The position numbers were made by a program, and so were the translations under genes. A stretch of DNA of 64,000 bases from Brachynemurus nebulosus (lineage: Eukaryota; Arthropoda; Insecta; Neuroptera; Myrmeleontidae), in contig JAPWDM010000017.1 in the NCBI GenBank assembly GCA_035578155.1, forward strand, positions 7,517,779 through 7,581,778. Direction: 5' to 3'. The number at the start of each line of letters is the position of its first letter. The first letter of the stretch is position 1. Shown here one piece after another: positions 37,013 to 52,300 of this stretch. The notes under the pieces are model-generated. The model did not search any database, was not told the DNA's origin, and saw nothing but the letters and a program-made list of their open reading frames with translations.

Positions 37013-39892
37013 ATAAGGAACTGTTTCCCCCCTCGATTTTTTTTTTTGTAGCATGTTAATTACATCGAAGACTATACGAAATGAACATTTTCTACCACTT
37101 GCAACCGTCGCTACGAAAGTTATCGGCCATTTTGTGAAAAATCGACCATTTTAGTCGTATTTTCTAAATATAGATGAATATATCTCGGTATGTGTAGGTC
37201 TAAAAAAACGAAAAAAATTGAGGCTATTCACTACGATATAGTCTACCAGCGGTTACAGTATGAAATTTTTATCTGCACACATAACCTTCAAAAAAAAAAA
37301 TAAAAATTGGAGATACTGGTAAATTTTGGTTTTCTGGTTTTAACTTGGGATGTTTTAAGTGAAATTTGATGAAATTTTCAGAAAATATACTTTATAACGT
37401 AGACAATAACTTGTTAAAATTTCAAATCAAAATATCTAACAAAAGCCCCGAAAATTAACGTCAATTTTGAAAATTGATTGGCCAATGGTTTTTGTGCATT
37501 GTATCGTATGAAGTTCTTTTTCCTTTTAAAATGTAGGTTTTTTTATGCACTTTATGACGATGGATAAGAAAAAATTTTTAAGCTTGAAAAAAGCGAAAAA
37601 AATCGATTAAAAATTCAAAATCGTCGGCTATGAACAATATTTGAAAAATAATTTAAATCAAGTAAACTGCCGTAATTTAAATATCAGTTTGAATAATTTG
37701 TGCCATACAAGGGTTACAGGCTTCCATATGACGATTACAGGAATCGTACGTGATTAGAAAATCAAGTTTGGAGAAATTAAGGTTTAATTATTTTCAAAAA
37801 TACGCAACATCAAAAGTGTACTACTACAAAAAATTAAGGGAGCAAAGAAAAATTGTTAATTTTTGAGAGATTTTTGAAGGGCTGTATTTACGTGAAAAAC
37901 AGTCGTATCGAGATGATTAAAAAAGCATTTTGAAGCTACAAGATTCTAGTTTTGGGATATTTCGTCCAAAAATTTTTGGGAGTAGGTAGCAGTTATCGAG
38001 AAATTCCAAGGAATAAGAAAAAAAAAATTTGAAAATTTTTTGCTCTTTTTTTCGGTCTACGAGCTTGTTTTTTTTTTTTTACAGTAAAGTCATGGTACTG
38101 ACTTGATAGCCTGCTTATTCAGTTTCAATTTCCCTTCTTAAATTTTTTTCTACGTTGAATTGTTCCGGAGATATCCAACTTTGAATGCAAAAGGATCCTT
38201 TTTGCTTTAACTATCGATACTCTGTAACCAGTGATCGGACAGAAAAGTGAAGGGCAGTTTTTCAATCTGGAATAAATTTCTGACATGGCTGTGCCGCGAA
38301 CTTTAGGAAAAAAATCTTCATCCTTAAATTTAACCTGAAAAATGTGAAAAAAGGGACATTTTCCCTTGTTGCGAAAAATTATCCGCATCCTTGCGAATGT
38401 TGTTGGAGCATCTAATCTTTGTACGAATTTTTATACCTCACTGTACTCCCAATAATCCTGTAAATCAGCAGATCGATCTATTGAATGGTTTTCCTAAACT
38501 ATTTGTTCAAAATTTTAGAAAAAAATTAAAGTAGCAAAATTCAATGAGCAAAATTGAATGGAAAATTCAATTTTTTTTCAACTTTTCTCGCAATTAGGCG
38601 TCTTTTATCCATTAAATTTGAAAACTAAAAAAAAATTTTTTTGTCAGAATTTTTTTAAAAATTGAAACGAATTATTTTGTTTTTTAATTTTTTTTTTAAA
38701 TTTAATTTTAATTTTTTTGAAACTTTAAAAAAACTTGAAAAAAAATTTTTTTCTTTTTTTGCTCCCTTAATTTTTTGCAACAGTACATATACGCTCCCAC
38801 CCACCTCGTAAGCTGCAAATTCAACAGCAGCTGCAATAATTTAAATCAAGTAAACCACCATAATTTAAATATTTATTATGAGTTATAATAATTTCTCCCA
38901 TACAAGGGTTACAAGCTTCCAAATGAGGATTACACGAATCGAACCCAATTAAAAAAACAACTTTGGAAAAATTAAGTCCATAGTTCGTCGAAAGACTCAT
39001 AGGTGTTAAGCCACTTAGTTTGTTAATACTGAGTCTTAAAGAATGTTGAATTTGCAGCTTGTCGATGGATGGGAGCTTTCAGCTTATATACTTTTGATGC
39101 TGTGCATTTTTTAAAACAATTGAACCTTAATTTCTCAAACTTAATTTTTTTAATTAGGTTCGATTAGTGTAACCCTTACATGGAACCTTGTGACCCTTCT
39201 ATGGAACTAATTACTACTTAAATTTTTAAATTATAGCGGTTTACTTGATTTAAATTATTTTTCAAATATTGTTCATAGCTGACGATTTTGAATTTTTAAT
39301 CGATTTTTTTCGCTTTTTTTTAAGCTTAAAAATTTTTCTTATCCATCATCATAAAGTGCATAAAAAAACCTACATTTTAAAAGGAAAAAGAATCTCATAC
39401 GATACAATGCACAAAAACCATTGGCCAATCAACTTTCAAATTTGACATTAATTTTCAGGGTTTTTGTTAGAGATTTTGATTTGAAATTTTAACCAGTTAT
39501 TGCTCACGTTATAAAGTATATTTTCTGAAAATTTGATCAAATTTCACTTAAAACATCCCAAGTTAAAACCAAAAAACCAAGATTTAACAGTATCTCCAAT
39601 TTTTATTTTTTTTTTAAGGTTATGTGTGCAGATAAAAATTTCATACTGTAACCGCTGATAGACTATATTGTAGTGAATAGCCTCAATTTTTTTCGTTTTT
39701 TTTTAGACCTACACGTACCGAGATATATTCATCTATATTTAGAAAGTACGACTAAAATGGTCGATTTTTCACAAAATGGCCGATAACTTTCGTAGCGGCG
39801 GTTGCAAGTGGTAGAAAATGTTCATTTCGTATAGTCTTCGATGTAATTAACATGCTACAAAAAAAAATTTGAGGGGGGAAACAGTTCCTTAT
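37013..39892. mobile_element. Long-terminal-inverted-repeat element, about 2.9 kb
   Basis: Left end ataaggaactgtttcccccc, right end ggggggaaacagttccttat. The inverted match continues for about 800 bp (37013-about 37830 against about 39075-39892), including attgattggccaatggtttt and atcgaccattttagtcgta. A part of the left arm (aatttaaatcaagtaaac… to about 37780) occurs again in direct orientation at about 38834-38970. The interior is non-coding. It is inserted in the RNase H coding region. No exact target duplication was found. Confidence 0.8.
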
Positions 39893-39947
39893 TCACTAAA
39901 ATTTAGAGCTTATCCGACTCTGCTATATGGTCAGTTTTTATTTCAAA
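39893..39947 (-). pseudogene. pol: Pol remnant between two insertions
   Basis: About 20 codons survive between two elements. On the minus strand they include FEIKTDHIAE, where KTDH corresponds to the last RNase H catalytic Asp region. Confidence 0.6.
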
Positions 39948-41850
39948 GGGCATAGCCGGGTAAGATAGGGAAAACGGCGCTTGATGCAAAATTGATTGTT
40001 CTTATAGGAAATAATACTTCTTAGCCCCAGACACATTCCTGCCAAATTTCAACCCTCTGAGGCTAATAGTTTATGAATACACAAACAGACAAAAATTTTC
40101 AAAAAAATTTTTTTTTTTACGAAATTACTGAGCCGATTTATTTGAGTTTAATATATATTGGGTAGCAACCTTAAACAAAGTAATAAAAAAAAATTAACGT
40201 TATATCCCTTTATTATAGTAATTTTTTTAAATTTTTAAATTTAAGTAAATTTTTTTTGGCACATACGCGTTAGCGACACCCACCATTTTTTGTTCAATAA
40301 TATTTCTCTTAGTACTCTATAACATATATTTTTATGGAAAAATTTTAGTTGGTAGAACATAGTAATATTTCAATACAAATACATGTCATGTTCGGTACTA
40401 CATATATTACTTATGTATAAAAAGGGCTATAAAGTAAAATATCTACCCTATTTCTAAAATAATACAAATACATACGTTCATAACTACGATAAACTAGTTT
40501 AAATTTACTTAAGTCCAACATTATCCGCCGTTTGTCTTTTTTTATTAATAAAACAAAATAGATATTGATTTCTCTTTTGTTAGGGTTGTTTTCTTTGTCA
40601 GACGTCAAATGAAACTTTATTAGCTCATACACTACGTATTACGACGTCAACAATTTCATACACAGTTTATTAGCTGTCAAAATAGTATACCAGTTGGTCA
40701 TTTCGTTATAATTCTCCATGACCCGTCATCGTGTTAACAAAAGAAGACAAACAGCAGATAAAGCTAGACGTTTTCTAAGCTTGTTTGTCGTTGTTATGAA
40801 CGTATGTAATTTTATTACAGAAAAAATCTACTTTCTGCACCTTCTTAAGAAGTTCAACAAAAACATCAAGTGAGAGGGTCTGTTCAAGTTAGTTATATGT
40901 ACCTAGATGTAATTTACCTACATGTTTTTATAACTACAACAAATTTTAGCCGGACTGTTGTTATTACTATCCTTGTTGAAGTTTTTTGTTTCAATCTATT
41001 AAGTTAATGTTTATTATTATTATTAAAACAATATAACATTTAAGACATATTATTGTTATTATTATTATCTTTATTTAAATAAAGTTTCTAAAACTTATAA
41101 TTTTTGTTGAGATAGATGTAATTTTAATTAGTAAGTATGCTGAGATAATTTTATTGATTTCATTCAAATATTCAGATTCATGGTAAAATTAACCTTGAAA
41201 ATTATTTTTTAACAAGTTAAAACATATTTTTTATAACAAGTCAAAATATAAATTTTTTTAGACCGTCACAGGAACTCCAAAAATTGCAACTCAGAGGGCG
41301 AAGAGAACATTTTATTGCACTCCTCAGAGTTCTACTGTGTTTTAGAAATCAGGCAGATGCTTTACTTTATGGTCCTTTTTATACATAAGTAATATTTGTA
41401 GTACCGAACATGACATGCATTTATATTGAAATATTACTATGTTCTACCAACTAAAATTTTTCCGTAAAAATATATGTTATAGAGTACTAAGAGACATATT
41501 ATTGAACAAAAAATGGTGGGTGTCGCTAACGCGTAAGTGCCAAAAAAAAATTTACTTAAATTTAAAAATTTAAAAAAATTAGTATAATAAAGGGATATAA
41601 CGTTAATTTTTTTTATTACTTTGTTTAAGGTTGGTACCCAATATATATTAAACTCAAATAAAACGGCTCAGTAATTTCGTAAAAAAAAATTTTTTTTGAA
41701 AATTTTTATCTGTTTGTGTATTCATAAACTATTAGCCTCAGAGGATTGAAATTTGGCAGGAATGTATCTGGGGCCAAGAAGTATAATTTCCTATAAAAAT
41801 AATCAATTTTGCGTCAAGGGCCGTTTTCCCTATCTTACCCGGCTATGCCC
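39948..41850. mobile_element. Long-terminal-inverted-repeat element, about 1.9 kb
   Basis: Termini GGGCATAGCCGGGTAAGATA and its complement ending at 41850. The arms extend about 485 bp (39948-about 40437, about 41366-41850) with high identity, including gttagcgacacccaccattt. The interior (about 0.93 kb) is non-coding. The pol codons AGG-AAA and TTT-GAA lie directly on the two sides, so the insertion shows little or no duplication. Confidence 0.82.
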
Positions 41851-41943
41851 TTTCCTACAATAAAGAAAATGATGAAAATGCTTGACTGTTTTTATGATAG
41901 CAAGGCATTCCTTTTCAACTGATTTGTTAAGTGTATATGAGTA
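41851..41943 (-). pseudogene. pol: Errantivirus pol, RNase H middle fragment
   Basis: The minus-strand frame reads YTLNKSVEKECLAIIKTVKH and then a HHFLYCRK-type end. This is the RNase H segment with the catalytic Glu of the (T/V)EKECLAI motif. It is cut on both sides by DNA elements. Confidence 0.8.
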
Positions 41944-43183
41944 CCGTCAGTTGGGGCGAATGTAGACGATTTTTTCAGTTTTTTGGCAATAAATTGTTTA
42001 GAGTTTATCTAAAACATTCTAAAAAAATAATTTAAATTCTTTAATATCACGAGCATTTAGGGCAGTAATAAAAATATCAAAATTGGTACTGCAACATTTT
42101 TTTTTTTTTGGTTATATAGTGTCTAGATTCGCCCCTATGTGTGGGGTGAATCGAGACAGTGCTTTATTTGCAATATAAATCACATTCAGTCCATGCATAT
42201 GGGTTAAATCAGACATAAAAAGATAAAAATAGCTGAATTTCCAATCTGAAAATTCGCTAAACTAAATAACTGCATCAGCGAATGACTTTTGATGGGTGGA
42301 ATAAAACATTTTGGATTTAAATGAATTTTATTTCGATTTGCCTTTGAGTCTATCATGCAAGGTCGATTTGGGAACATGGAAATATTCAGGAGCTTGTCTG
42401 AGCGATTTTCTTTTATTTTTAATATCGGAAAGCAGGGACACAACAATTACATATCTACAGGGGCTCCAACAAAAATTTAAATTATCAAATTTTTTGATAA
42501 CACAGTTCTCCGATAACAATGAAAAATGTTGTAATAAAATGTCGTCTTCGAAAATTTGATTTTCAAATAAAAAATATTAGTAAACCACTAAAAATTTTAG
42601 CTTTTAATATAAATAAAATAAATTGAAGGAAAATTTCCAGGTAATTTTAGGGGGTCCGGACCCCTTGGACCTCCCCGGTTGTTGCGCCTCTGTCGAAAAA
42701 AGCCCATTTTATGTTATCTAGACTACAATTTATGTAGTTTATACCCACTTTCTTTTTATACTGACGCAACATGGTGTATGAATTCGCCTCACCTATAGAC
42801 AATTTTTTGTTAATCATTTATAAAAAAAGAAATTAAGCACAATACAGCTTTCATTTTTGGTACATATATTGTCAAAAAAACTCCAAACACTTTGTTGCCA
42901 GTCCCTACTTTATATATATAACTGTTTTTTCTGTAAAGCAGTTTCTTTACAAGATTTCAAAACGCGCGTTATTTTTAAAAATTATAAACAATGTGCCTGT
43001 AAAATAACAAAATACAAAGATGTCACGTTCACCGCTTTTCTTTGATGACTAACTCATAACTGACAAAATTCAGTAGCATAAATTGATCTGTGACCTTGTA
43101 CGGTCATAACACTGACGAAGAGATATCGAGAGGCAGCTCTGTCTAGATTCGCCCCTACTGTCTCGGTTCGTCCCAACTGATGG
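41944..43183. mobile_element. Pogo-like DNA element, TA duplication, internally deleted
   Basis: Termini CCGTCAGTTGGGGCGAA and TTCGTCCCAACTGATGG (inverted, 2 mismatches), flanked by TA at 41942-41943 and 43184-43185. Subterminal copies of gtctagattcgcccct lie at about 42120 and 43141. Only a helix-turn-helix fragment of the transposase remains, so it is non-autonomous. It interrupts RNase H exactly between the catalytic Asp and Glu motifs. Confidence 0.85.
42328..42519 (-). pseudogene. Pogo/Tigger-type transposase psq helix-turn-helix fragment
   Basis: Contains KSLRQAPEYFHVPKSTLHDR, which follows the pipsqueak-type DNA-binding helix of pogo/Tigger transposases (SLRxAAxxFxVPxSTLHDR, from family knowledge). 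It lies in the middle of the TA-flanked element. No DDE domain follows. It is a short remnant. Confidence 0.75.
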
Positions 43184-44600
43184 TACTAAGCACAAGGCAT
43201 GTCAATACCATCGTAATTTTGGATTAATACATCACCTAAACAATTTTTAGTCGCGTCTGTAGCGATCGAAAACATTTTTTTTATCATCAGGATATTTTAA
43301 GATAGGAGCAGAGGTTAATTTTTGTTTCAAAGTTTCAAAAGCAACTTTACATTCTGTATCAAAATTAAATGGTACATTATTTCTTAATAAGTTGGTTAAT
43401 GGTTTTGCAATTAATCCGTAGTTAGAAATGAATTTTCTATAATAACCTGTCGTTCAAAGAAAACTTTGTAATTGTTTGACATTTTGGGGTTCCTTTAAGT
43501 TTGAAATTTTGTCAGTGTTGGAAGTTTGTGGGTGGTAACCATATAAATGGATTACGTGACCTAAATAATTTAATTCTGTTTTTAAAAATTCAAATTTATC
43601 CATATTTATTTTTAAATTATTGTCACTAAGCAACGTTAATACTTTATCGAGATTTTTAAAGTGTTCTTCGAAATTTTTACCTAAAATTATAAGGTCGTCA
43701 AGATACCACATACATTTTTTTTTCTGTTATTAGATTTTGGAAAATTTCGTTCATTAATGTTTGAAAAGTAGCTGGGGAGCTAATGAGCCCGAAAGGCATT
43801 TTTAAAATTCATAATGAAAGAGACCGACACTGAAAGCAGTTTTGGGAATATCAGATGTTTTAACAGGAATCTGATGAAAGCCGCTTGCTAAATCAAGGGC
43901 AGAAAAATTTGTTGTTACCTAAGTTAGATAATATTTCATCAATACGAGGGATCGGATAACTATTTGGGACCGTTTTCTGGTTCAATTTTCTATAATCAAT
44001 GACCATCCTGTATTTCTATTTACCTGATGCGTCTGGCTTTTTATCAACAATCCACACTGGACTGTTATACGGACTTTTAGATTTACATATTATGTTATTA
44101 GCTAATATATCTTCTACCTGTCTTTGTGCCTCTTCTAATAAGGATTTTGGTAAAGGATAAGTTTTGCTTTTTACTGGAATATCATTTGTTAAGTGAATTT
44201 CTTGCTCAATTAAATTAGTACAACCGTTTTTTGATTTAACTATTTTATTATGTTTAAGAATAATTTTTTCTAATAAAAATTTTTCGTTTGCATTTAAATG
44301 GTTAGTTCGTAATTGTTTTAATATTTCACTTTACTTGTATTTTATAAAGTATTAGTATTATCTTTAAAATTCATAATAGTGTTATATTTACTTAAAAAAT
44401 CAACTCCAAGAATTCTATTTAGGGGAATGCTATCGTTTGTTACGAAGTGAAACTTATGAAAATATTTTTGTCTATCAAATTCTAAATTAATGTGTTCTAA
44501 ACAATGTGTGGGGATAATTCCAGGTGTTATCCCACTTATATTAATTTTAATGTTAGGTTTTATTGGGCGATTCCATGAAACGATGGAATTTTAGCAAAAA
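43184..44600 (-). pseudogene. pol: Errantivirus pol, protease end, RT and start of RNase H
   Basis: From the right: a protease C-terminal-like stretch (NRILGVDFLSKYNTI), the RT N-terminal part (YNSPVWIVDKKPDASGK-type, partly out of frame), motif VIDYRKLNQKTVP, then YLDDLIILGKNFEEH with the catalytic DD (43705-43711 region, frame 43711-43454), then KPLTNLLRNN and the RNase H start SIATDATKNCLGDVL with the first catalytic Asp. Stops and frame changes are frequent between 44.4 and 43.7 kb. The protease active site itself is not visible because the composite repeat begins upstream. Confidence 0.85.
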
Positions 44601-46850
<2,250 letters not shown>

Positions 46851-47634
46851 TTTTTATCTTGTAAATTTACCTTAAAAATTTTTATTTAATAAAAAAAATA
46901 CCGTAACTTGTGATTTTTTCAAAAGTGAATATTAAAATACAGCTAAATGTACTTTTTTCTTGTTGCTGAAGTAATATTATACTCGTTTTGAGTGTTATTT
47001 TGATTTTTTGTTAAGCTACGAATTCGAGTAATGGAGGCTATCAAAACCGACAGAAGTTTTTTTAATTACTAAAAATAAACTTTTATCTTGGTTATCTGTC
47101 ATATTTTCCAAAAAATCAAACTAATCAACTATTTACTTTTTATTAAAATTTGTTTTAAAGTGACTGTAATGTAAGTGACCGACTAAAAGTCAAAATATAT
47201 AATATTTTATGAAATATCTTATTAAAATAATTTATTGAAACATTATTTGTTTAAATTTATTTAAATGATATTTTATAAAAGATGAAAATTTGTATTCCTT
47301 TTTGAGTAATGTAAGTGACCACCTACTTTACCTTGTATAAAAAAAATTATTGTGCATTTTTTGTTGTTTGATTTCCTTTGTTTAAAAGTTCAAATCGTAT
47401 TCGATTTGAGTAAATTTTTAGTAAATTGACACATTAAATAAAATAATATCAAAAGATTTTAATCTCAATTTCAAATCAATTGTAATGTAAGTGACCACGG
47501 AATCATCCTATTAATGTTTGATAAGTAGGGTTTAAACTATTTGATTTTATCAGACACGGTTGCGCTACTGTCTAATAAAAATATAAAATAACCTTGTACA
47601 GAATGAGGAGAGAAAAATTTTATTTTTTTATCAT
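46851..47634. other. AT-rich insert between gag and the composite repeat
   Basis: No gene seen. The phrase taatgtaagtgacc occurs three times (about 47170, 47310, 47485) at spacings of about 140 and 175 bp, suggesting another repeat element. Confidence 0.4.
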
Positions 47635-48599
47635 TTACAACATTTGAAATGTTTGTTGAGCTGAAGCCGCATCGACAGAACTCGTTGTTGGGGCTTCGGT
47701 TAACCCGAGTTTGTTCAAGTTTAAATCCTGAAGGTTTTTAGTAATATGCGCCACTTTAGTGTTAGGGTTATTTAAATTATCGTTACATTTTTTCTTACGA
47801 CACTCATCAACAGTATGTCCCAAAAATTTACAATAAGTACATTGTTTAAATTTTGTATTTTCATTATTTGTAGAAAATGAATTATTTCTATTTCGACAAT
47901 CACGAGTGTTGTGAATTGCATTAAATTATAAATATTGTATAAATTGTATAATTATATAAATTGTATATGAAATATTTTTTATTAGAATTATTATGTTCTT
48001 TATTAGAACTTTGCGATAGTAAAACTGCTTCTTCCTCGCATGCGATTGCAAGGGCTTCATTCATAGACACATTAGTTTTGTGTCGTAGAATGCCTGATAA
48101 TTCAGGTTTATAATGATGAGTAAACCTACGTAAAGCGATTTCATTTATTAAAGCTAATTTTCCTATTAGCATTGAATTAGAAATTGTTGTTTCTTTAATT
48201 TTTTGAATTATTTTAGCATTTAATTCGTTCGGTTTTTGTTTTGCAGGTTTCCAATTGTTCCTGTAAATGCGTTAGGCTTTCCGTAATTTGAAAAGCTTGA
48301 TTTAATTAATTGAATTAATTTTAAGTCATCAAATGTATTTACACCCGTCGCGTTAATTTTATTTTTAACTGTCGCGGATATTTTTGAAAAAATTAAAGCA
48401 GTTAATGATTTTCATTAGCTAATGTAAGAGCGTTTTCAGAATTTTGAATAAAATTTTGTAATTCGGCGGGATTACCATTAAATGGAGTAATAATTTGTGC
48501 CAAAAATGTTAAAGGAATATTTTCAGAAGAATTAACGATATTAAAATCGTTATCCTCTGATAGGACTGATAGGGTTGGATTTCTGTTTTCCTCAATCAT
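47635..48599 (-). pseudogene. gag: Errantivirus gag, broken
   Basis: The likely start is the ATG at 48599 (MIEENRNPTLS). The first part contains TFLAQIITPFNGNPAELQNFI, a capsid-type start, and stops at about 48402. A middle frame (48172-47921) has LALINEIALRRFTHHYKPELSG. The end has a zinc knuckle CTYCKFLGHTVDEC (about 47800-47845) and finishes at 47635. An about 60-bp AT-rich insert (47925-47990) separates the last two parts. It would encode the particle protein of the element. It is inactive. Confidence 0.78.
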
Positions 48600-48689
48600 T
48601 GTTAAAATAAAAAATTTAAATAAAAATAAAATAAAATAGAAGCAACAGTAGTTACTTTCAGGGCATTCTAAGCCCACCTTCAGACCTTT

Positions 48690-48920
48690 TGAGCGACCTC
48701 GGGAGGAGGTAGATCGATTGGGGGGGGGGGGTCTAGAAGCCTCCGGTGGTGGGTGGGGTAATGTGAACGAAAATTTTTTCTAACCTAAGTGAACCTAACG
48801 GAACTTGATCAAACCTAACCGAACCTAAGGAAATTTGGTCTAACCTAACCTAACCTAACAAAATTTTTTTTAACCTAACCTCACCTAAGAATTCAAAATT
48901 TCACTAATAGATGGCACAGC
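48690..48920 (+). repeat. CCTAA-rich degenerate repeat, copy 1
   Basis: Starts gacctcgggaggaggtagat, includes a G run, tctagaagcctccggtggtg and gtaatgtgaacgaaaatttt, then about 130 bp of degenerate (A)CCTAA units with an exact run of CCTAA x3. This resembles the insect telomere repeat TTAGG on the other strand. A direct copy lies at 53955. Confidence 0.85.
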
Positions 48921-49288
48921 CACCTTAAATTTTTTCTACATGTTTTTTTTCATGATTTATTTTCTCTTTTTTTAATTTTTTCTTTTTTTCATCATGTATT
49001 TTCTTTTCTTTTTATTTTTTTCATCATGTATTTTTTTAATTTTTTTATTTATTTACTTTTTTTAATTCTTTTGTATTTTTTGTTACTTTTTTAATTTTTG
49101 AATTTTTTTCTGAAATTTCTGAATGTTTTTTTTTTTTTTTTTTGAATTTACAATATTTTGATGTGTATGTATTTTATTTTTAATAAAACTAAAATTTTGA
49201 ATTAATAATGGCGATTATTATTTTTTTCCTTACAAACTAATTACTTAATAAGTATAACTTATAAAAACTAAAACCATGGTTTTAAGAA
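48921..49288. other. T-rich low-complexity DNA, no gene seen
   Basis: Long runs of T with tttttcatcatgtattttct repeats. Nothing coding. Confidence 0.6.
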
Positions 49289-49380
49289 TATTTACAAAAT
49301 TAACAAAGAAATATATACAAAATTAACAAAGAAATATATATACAAAATTAACAAAAAATATATACAAAATTAACAAAAAT
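49289..49380. repeat. About 22-bp minisatellite, four copies
   Basis: Units of tatacaaaattaacaaagaa type abut and slightly overlap the 3' end of the polymerase frame. Confidence 0.85.
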
Positions 49381-52300
49381 AAAAATCGTCTATTTTATAA
49401 TGCCCCAATGGGAGAGTTTTGAGTCTATTGTTGGGTGCTATGAACTGTTTGTCGTCATCGTTTGTTAGTGCGGCCTTATTCACTAAGTGAGTGTATAACC
49501 GATGTTTCAAACTACGAAATACACTCATTTGTTTATACAACACAGCACTTGAGTCTTTGCCCATCACACAATTTATGTAGTCTTTAACGTCTATTTCGTT
49601 TTTCATCACATCTTTCTTCACACCTTTGAGTTTTTTAATTGGGGGCTCATCACTATCTTTGACTATACAGTAGAATTTAGCTTTAACACCGACAAATTGC
49701 TTAATTATTGTCCCAGAACACTCATCTTTAAATTTACCGAGCACTTTTTTATTTAAACGTGGCAGTCCATGAACGTTATCCGCGGCATAGTCACTCGTGT
49801 CAAAATACTCGCTTTTTTCCGGCTTAATGTCGACGTAAAAATCGTTCGTTTCTATTTGGTATATAAAACTGTACAATAAATCCATGTACAATAAATCCAC
49901 TTTGTCATTATATTTCGGTTTTATATAACTATAGTGGAAATCGTACCTTAAAGTTTTTGATAACTCGAGCACGCTAAATCCTACGTCAATCGGTTTGTCG
50001 TATTTCACTTTTAAACGGTCCATTTGTATGGCGACTAGCTTTTCATGAATGATGGAGCAACGGTGGAAATTTGGTTTACTTATTGAATTATTAGCACCCA
50101 ACTTTTTACGAATATTCTCCCAATGAGTAACTAGCCGCACATCAACACGCTTGTCGACATTTTCCATCGTTTTCCCGAAAACACTATATTATTTTTTAAT
50201 TTGAAATAATCTTTTTCAAAACTATTTGTCGCCTTAGAACGAAGATCGATATTTAAATCGATGTATTTCTTCAGCCACGGAGATTGATTAAACTGGAGCG
50301 CACGATGTATTTTCTTTAACTTTAGTCCGTATTTTAAGCACTGTTTTCAATTCCGATAATGGATCACATATTTCTTCTTGTCATAAACATTGGCGAGCAA
50401 TTTGCTGTTTTTGGATGTGATGTATGGCGGCTTCATCTGATTCGGAACCATTGGTATTTCGAATTCCAATTCGTGTTCTGGGACCCACCGGCAATGTCTA
50501 ATCGGCAAATATGGTGCGGTATAGTACTGGCACAGATCCAATTTGTACGTTTTCAAACACAGGTTCCGGAAATTTTCGAATACATCTGCCAGTAGTAACA
50601 CGTCCGTTTTCAGATATAAGCCCGAATACTCGCTCAAAGTTCGAATGTTGAATTTTTCCCATACTCGTTGTGCACGCTGGTATTCACTATCGGTAATACT
50701 GGATAATTTCAAGCTGCTATGGAATGCCGCTTTTGGTGGGAGAGCGCGTTCATTCAGTCGTTCAACACTGTTAACGTATTCGTACGGGAATATTCCTTTT
50801 TGTCTGATTATATTGAAAAAGCGGTCTTCAGGAAATGCTCGACAAACTTCGGCGAACTGCTCCGGCTTTAAATTCTCAGCAAGTTTATCTAAACTGCTCG
50901 CCATAAATCGGAACGAATCGATAAAACGCAACTGGATTGTCTTAATTTTAAATTTGTTATCAGATTCTTCATCTTCTTCTTCATCATCATCGTCATCATT
51001 AATATCTGGCGTCAACTGGTAAATACTTCCTGAAAGAAATGTAGCGTTCTTTGTTGTTCGGTATGACATCGATTCGCTTCTTGGAGACTCCAGATTCCCG
51101 GACGATAAAGTGCGCATCATATCCAGATAAATTATGGAAAACGATCGAGATGAATTTCGGTAGTCTGTAAAGCCGATTACATTGGTTATGCGCGGCACCT
51201 CGAAATTCACCCGTTAGATGGTCATGATCCCGTACACGATCGTTGCCCAATTTATTGCCGCATATGGAATATTCTTCGACTAATCCAAATACTAAATAAT
51301 CGATCGCTGTTAATGGCTTCATCGGAATTTTCTTTTGTAAAATTTTATGCAGTCGTTGGGCATTTTCTTCCAATTTTTCCATAAGAACTTTCGCACAGTT
51401 TGGCCCGCGGTACGTTTCGAATTTGTTTAATGATTCATTATACGAGCACTTGATGTAATATGCGAAGCTGAATGGTTCGTGGATATGCGTGGTCTTCGTA
51501 AACGATACATTGGGATTCGGTGCGCATGTGTCGCATGGTTTTAGTATTGATTCGAAGTCTGCATATATCGTAAATGGTACGCGCATCTGCTTGGCATAAT
51601 TTTGAAATTGCAAAATGTTGTCTTTGCCAGGACTTGGTATTACAGGGCGGACTTTGTTGCAGTCTTTTTTAGCATGTTCGAGAAGCCGCTCTTCAGTTCG
51701 AAAGAATTGCAAACATCCGTCACATAACCATTTAGCACCATCGCGTCTTGAAAGCTGGCGTCCAACAAGTCGACTCAGATCCTTTATTCAGCAGTAGTGA
51801 CTGGTTTCGCCATTTTTAATGTACAGCAGATTCACATGAGTATTCCGTTTTTCCTTGGTGTAGTGCAGAGTTCCAACAATACTCTTCCCTTCCAGTCCAC
51901 AAACATTGACGCTGATGTTGTTGAGATATTCGAATAATTTTATATCTTTGATCTTCATTGGGAACTCAATATCATGAAAATTTAAAATTGTCGAATAATG
52001 AGGATACGAAGCGACTCGGTGCGGGTAATTACCATGATCAACTGGGTGTAAGGCTGATGTTATCGCCCATGCGAAGCAAGCCTGGTCTTCATTTTGAATA
52101 TTAACGACCGCCTTTTTTTTCTTGATCCACGCTGGAAGCTCGATATACGATGAAGCCCGAAGAGGATTATATTTACTTATGTTGACTTCCAAATAGTAGA
52201 CTTCCAAAAGCGGCCACCCGCTGTCTCGTTCCTGAAATTCTTTGCTCATACGGACTACAGTCGACGCCATATTTTTGTAAATTTCCTCCACATTGGTGGA

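Noticed and set aside
50543..51022. Plus-strand 159-residue frame with a serine run
   Set aside because: Shadow of the polymerase B coding strand. The serine run is the complement of an Asp/Glu-rich linker.
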